Source of the DNA: Azoarcus indigens
GTDB taxonomy: Bacteria > Pseudomonadota > Gammaproteobacteria > Burkholderiales > Rhodocyclaceae
DNA length: 64,000 nt
Reading direction: 5' to 3'
Assembly: GCF_004361735.1 (NCBI RefSeq)
Contig: NZ_SNVV01000018.1
Coordinates: 4,605-68,604, forward strand
Position numbers and translations under genes: made by a program. Numbering within the stretch: the first letter of the stretch is position 1; every line of letters starts with the position of its first letter. Positions 61,486-64,000 of the stretch are shown piece by piece. A model generated the notes under the pieces. It saw only the letters and a program-made list of their open reading frames with translations, did no database searches and was not told the origin of the DNA.

Positions 61486-62187
61486 ATGGACCGCGTCCAG
61501 GTTTTCGTCGGCCGGATCGCGCCCCTGGCCACGGCGCCCACGGTATCCAGCGCCATCGTCAAGCAGGCCGCGGACGCTCCTCTGTGGCTGGGCCCCGATG
61601 GCCTCGCCGGCGACCAGCAGGCGGACAGCCAGCACCACGGCGGGCCGGACCGCGCGCTGCACCACTACCCGGCGGAGCACTACCCCTGGTGGCGCCAGCG
61701 CTACCCGGGCGCCGCCGCCCGCTTCCAGCCCGGCGGCTTCGGCGAGAACCTCGCCCTGGCCGGCTGGCGGGAAGACATGGTGCACATCGGCGACGTCTTC
61801 CGCTGGGGCGAGGCGCTGCTGCAGCTCAGCCAGCCGCGCTCCCCCTGCTTCAAGCTGGACCATCACCTCGGCCTGCCCGGCCTCGCCCGGCTGATGCAAC
61901 AGGAAGCCCGCTGCGGCTGGCTCTACCGGGTGCTGCAGCCGGGGCGGATCACCCCGGGCGCGGACTTTGCACTCGAACGCAGGGGCAAGGGACCCAGCGT
62001 GCACGAAGCAATGCGCATCATGTACGGCGGCACCGCCGGGCCCGGCGCCTGGCGCGAGCTGCTGGCGGCGGAGGGCCTGGCCGCCAGCTGGCGACACACG
62101 CTGGAGAAACGTCTGGCCGGCGGCGGCATCGAATCCTGGGACAAGCGGCTGGACGGCCCCGGCCCAGCGCACGCCGCCGGCGCCTGA
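61486..62187 (+). CDS. MOSC domain-containing protein (YiiM-like)
   Basis: Protein of 233 residues with the MOSC fold: DRVQVFVGRIAPLA, GLAGDQQADSQHHGGPDRAL, FGENLALAGWREDMVHIGDV and LLQLSQPRSPCFKLDHHLGL, where the cysteine is the conserved one. YiiM-type proteins reduce N-hydroxylated compounds using molybdenum cofactor. A short C-terminal tail follows. AAGGAA precedes the ATG. It is the target expected for the divergent LysR regulator, and the amidotransferase gene follows after 66 bases. Confidence 0.88.
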   Translation: MDRVQVFVGRIAPLATAPTVSSAIVKQAADAPLWLGPDGLAGDQQADSQHHGGPDRALHHYPAEHYPWWRQRYPGAAARFQPGGFGENLALAGWREDMVHIGDVFRWGEALLQLSQPRSPCFKLDHHLGLPGLARLMQQEARCGWLYRVLQPGRITPGADFALERRGKGPSVHEAMRIMYGGTAGPGAWRELLAAEGLAASWRHTLEKRLAGGGIESWDKRLDGPGPAHAAGA

Positions 62188-62253
62188 GCCCGCTGCCCGA
62201 ACCGACCCTGCACCCGACAAACCAGCCCCCGCCCGCACTTTGAGGACCACGCC

Positions 62254-62937
62254 ATGAACATCGTCTGCTTCCAGCACGTTGCTTTCGAAACCCCCGGCCT
62301 GCTCACCTTCTGGGCGGCCTCCCGCGGCCACCGCATGAGCACCGTGCGCACCGACCTCGAAGACCCGCTGCCGGCGCTGGAGCGCGCCGAGGGGCTGGTG
62401 GTACTGGGCGGGCCGATGGGCGTGCATGACGACGCCACCCTGCCCTGGCTCGCCGCCGAGAAGGCCGCCCTGCGCCAGGCGCTGCAGCGCCGCCTGCCGA
62501 CGCTGGGCATCTGCCTGGGCGCGCAGCTGATCGCGGATGCGCTGGGCGCCAAGGTATTCCGTGGCCGGCAGAAGGAGATCGGCTGGTTTCCGGTCACGAG
62601 CAGCGACCCGGTGATAGGCGAAGGCGAGGTCTTCACTCCGCTGCTGTGGCATGGCGACGTCTTCACCCTGCCCGAGGGCGCCCGCCCGGTGGGCAGCAGT
62701 GCCGCCTGCGAACTGCAGGGCTTCCGCTATCAGGACCACGTGCTGGCGCTGCTCTTCCACCTGGAGATGACCCGCCACGGCCTCACCGAGCTGATCGCCG
62801 AATGCGCCGGCGAGCTGGACGGCGGCCCCAGCACCCAGACGCCGGAACAGATGCTGGCGCAGGACGCCCCCTTCGAAGCGATACACGAACTCGCCTACCG
62901 GGTGTTCGACGACTTCTTCGGCGCCAGCCCAGCCTGA
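62254..62937 (+). CDS. Class I glutamine amidotransferase-like protein
   Basis: Protein of 227 residues resembling stand-alone GMP-synthase-type amidotransferase domains (YebS/GuaA-N-like). The nucleophile region is LGICLGAQLIADALG, with an oxyanion-strand LVVLGGPMGVHDD before it, and the catalytic histidine and glutamate in LLFHLEMTRHGLTEL. WHGDVFTLPEGA is also typical. Such proteins hydrolyse glutamine or gamma-glutamyl compounds; the acceptor is unknown. It probably shares a transcript with the MOSC gene. Confidence 0.87.
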   Translation: MNIVCFQHVAFETPGLLTFWAASRGHRMSTVRTDLEDPLPALERAEGLVVLGGPMGVHDDATLPWLAAEKAALRQALQRRLPTLGICLGAQLIADALGAKVFRGRQKEIGWFPVTSSDPVIGEGEVFTPLLWHGDVFTLPEGARPVGSSAACELQGFRYQDHVLALLFHLEMTRHGLTELIAECAGELDGGPSTQTPEQMLAQDAPFEAIHELAYRVFDDFFGASPA

Positions 62938-62941
62938 TCCT

Positions 62942-62977
62942 GCGGCGGGCTTGTCGCAAGTTCGACAAGCCCGCCGC
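62942..62977 (+). terminator. Long perfect hairpin after the amidotransferase gene
   Basis: Positions 62942-62956 pair with 62963-62977 without a mismatch (15 bases) across the six-base loop CAAGTT. It begins four bases after the stop codon. No T-run follows, so it may end transcription weakly, stabilise the mRNA, or be an operator for the next gene. Confidence 0.6.
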
Positions 62978-63075
62978 CTGCGTCGCACTCGTCCCCACGC
63001 CACACCGCCGTTTTCCTGCAAGTTGCTGTGAAACAAGCGCTTTGGCGCTGGTATCGGACTTGCATGGAGGCGGCC

Positions 63076-64000
63076 ATGACCCCGACCGCCCAACTCGCCC
63101 CTCTGGCGGAAAAACCGCCCGCCGCGCTGCCCCCGGCGCAACAGGCCGCCACGCCGCCGGCCACGCACACCAGCTCGCCGGTCCCCGGCGTGGAGCTGTC
63201 GCCAGCGCTGGTGGTGCGCATCTACCACCGCCGCACCAAGCACCGCTTCCAGGCCTACGCCGCCAGCCCCAGCACGCTGGACTGGGACAGCCAGCCAGCC
63301 CCCTTCCGCCACTACACCGGCGCCCCCGCGGTGCTGCTGCCGCTGCTGGCGGATGCGCCCGCCGGCTCGCCGCTGCAGGATGCCTTGGCCGCGCCCTACG
63401 CCGGCCTCACCGAGCCGCGCCCGGCGCTGGCGGCCGACCTCGCCGGCCTGGGCGCGCTGCTGCAGCTCTCCCTCGGCCTCACCGGCTGGAAAAGCCTGGG
63501 GCCGGACCGCTGGGCGGTGCGCGCCAACCCCTCCAGCGGCAACCTGCACCCGGTTGAAGCCTGGGTGATCTGCCGCGACTTCCCCGGCCTGGCCGACGGC
63601 GTGCACCACTACCGGCCGGAAGACCACGCGCTGGAATGCCGCGCCGCCGATGCGCCCGGCCGTGCCCGCGGCGGTCCGCGCCTGGCCATCGCCCTGTCCT
63701 CGGTGATGTGGCGCGAAGCCTGGAAGTACGGCGAACGCGCCTTCCGCTACTGCCAGCTGGATGTCGGCCACGCCGCCGGCGCGCTGCGCCAGGCCGCGGC
63801 GGTGCTGGGGTGGACGCTGGCGGAGCAGCCGGGGGTGGGCAGCGCCAGCCTGGCCGCCCGGCTGGGGCTGGACCGCAGCGCCGACTACCCCTACCGCCGC
63901 TACCAGGTCAGCGAACTGGAAGAGCCGGAGCTGCTGTTCGCCATCGGCACCGACGGCAGCCGCCCGGCCGCCGCCTGCGGCAGCGAGCTGCGCGAGGCCG
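63076..64000 (+). CDS. SagB-type nitroreductase/dehydrogenase family protein (C-terminus cut by window edge)
   Basis: About 308 codons are present and the frame is open at the last base. After a Pro/Ala-rich N-terminus of about 40 residues comes LVVRIYHRRTKHRFQAYAAS. The FMN-binding core follows with RWAVRANPSSGNLHPVEAWV, the signature of SagB/ThcOx-like nitroreductases that oxidise azoline rings or act as stand-alone flavoenzymes, and FRYCQLDVGHAAGALRQAAA. GGAGG directly precedes the ATG at 63076; another ATG lies four codons earlier. No peptide precursor or cyclodehydratase gene is in the window, so involvement in a peptide product is not shown. Confidence 0.85.
   Translation, partial: MTPTAQLAPLAEKPPAALPPAQQAATPPATHTSSPVPGVELSPALVVRIYHRRTKHRFQAYAASPSTLDWDSQPAPFRHYTGAPAVLLPLLADAPAGSPLQDALAAPYAGLTEPRPALAADLAGLGALLQLSLGLTGWKSLGPDRWAVRANPSSGNLHPVEAWVICRDFPGLADGVHHYRPEDHALECRAADAPGRARGGPRLAIALSSVMWREAWKYGERAFRYCQLDVGHAAGALRQAAAVLGWTLAEQPGVGSASLAARLGLDRSADYPYRRYQVSELEEPELLFAIGTDGSRPAAACGSELREA

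Noticed and set aside
63049-63064. Sigma-54-like promoter (TGG, ten bases, TTGCA) before the SagB-like gene
   Set aside because: The central CAC of the consensus is missing, and the transcription start would fall on the start codon itself.

Overview
The window is chromosomal DNA from a high-GC Gram-negative bacterium. Two PEP-CTERM proteins, an ssu operon with ssuF, many c-di-GMP proteins, bacteriohemerythrin and TonB-dependent uptake point to a betaproteobacterium, most likely of the Rhodocyclales (Azospira/Thauera-like) type. That placement is inferred from gene content only. I saw no rRNA, tRNA, CRISPR array, insertion sequence or prophage gene.

Layout. 1-3000: two tandem paralogous chemoreceptors, the first cut by the window edge. 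3000-4000: mostly non-coding, with one decayed reading frame. 4009-10750 (minus strand): an alkanesulfonate operon, transcribed DUF2325-ssuF-ssuE-ssuA-ssuD-ssuA2-ssuC-ssuB, in which SsuB carries an extra SsuF-like domain. 10998-12602 (minus): a glutamate-synthase-like FMN/Fe-S oxidoreductase, divergent from a second SsuABC-type transporter (12994-15820). That transporter is followed by a membrane-anchored thioredoxin-like protein and a phenylacetate-CoA-ligase-like enzyme (to 18052). 18173-19278: two small membrane proteins. 19651-25151: three GAF-containing c-di-GMP enzymes (EAL, GGDEF, GGDEF-EAL). 25838-28918: small metabolic and hypothetical genes and one PEP-CTERM protein. 29268-37567: a complete kdp operon, including two tiny membrane proteins. 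37717-44399: a second PEP-CTERM protein, a LuxR-type regulator, a GGDEF remnant, bacteriohemerythrin, a sorbosone-dehydrogenase-like protein and a PAS-PAS-GGDEF protein behind an FNR-like site. 44453-48582 (minus): a bacterial FAN1 (VRR-NUC) nuclease coupled to an XPD-like helicase with its own PD-(D/E)XK domain. 48776-49186: a group III truncated globin. 49583-54357: a sulfate permease operon with a CysB-type regulator. 54895-60107: a TonB receptor, a solute-binding protein and a di-heme oxidoreductase. 60441-64000: a LysR regulator divergent from a MOSC protein, a class I amidotransferase and a partial SagB-like nitroreductase.

How it fits together. Sulfur acquisition is the main theme. Sulfate import (sbp-cysTWA with CysB) and sulfonate import plus desulfonation (ssu) sit in one window, with a second sulfonate/nitrate-family importer of unknown substrate between them. 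That importer is next to a CoA-ligase-type enzyme and a thioredoxin-like protein, and it is the best candidate here for an undescribed uptake-and-activation route. Signalling (chemoreceptors, four c-di-GMP proteins plus one remnant) and envelope functions fill much of the rest. A family of GC-rich palindromic intergenic repeats occurs at three loci; one copy appears to lie inside the coding start of the di-heme oxidoreductase.
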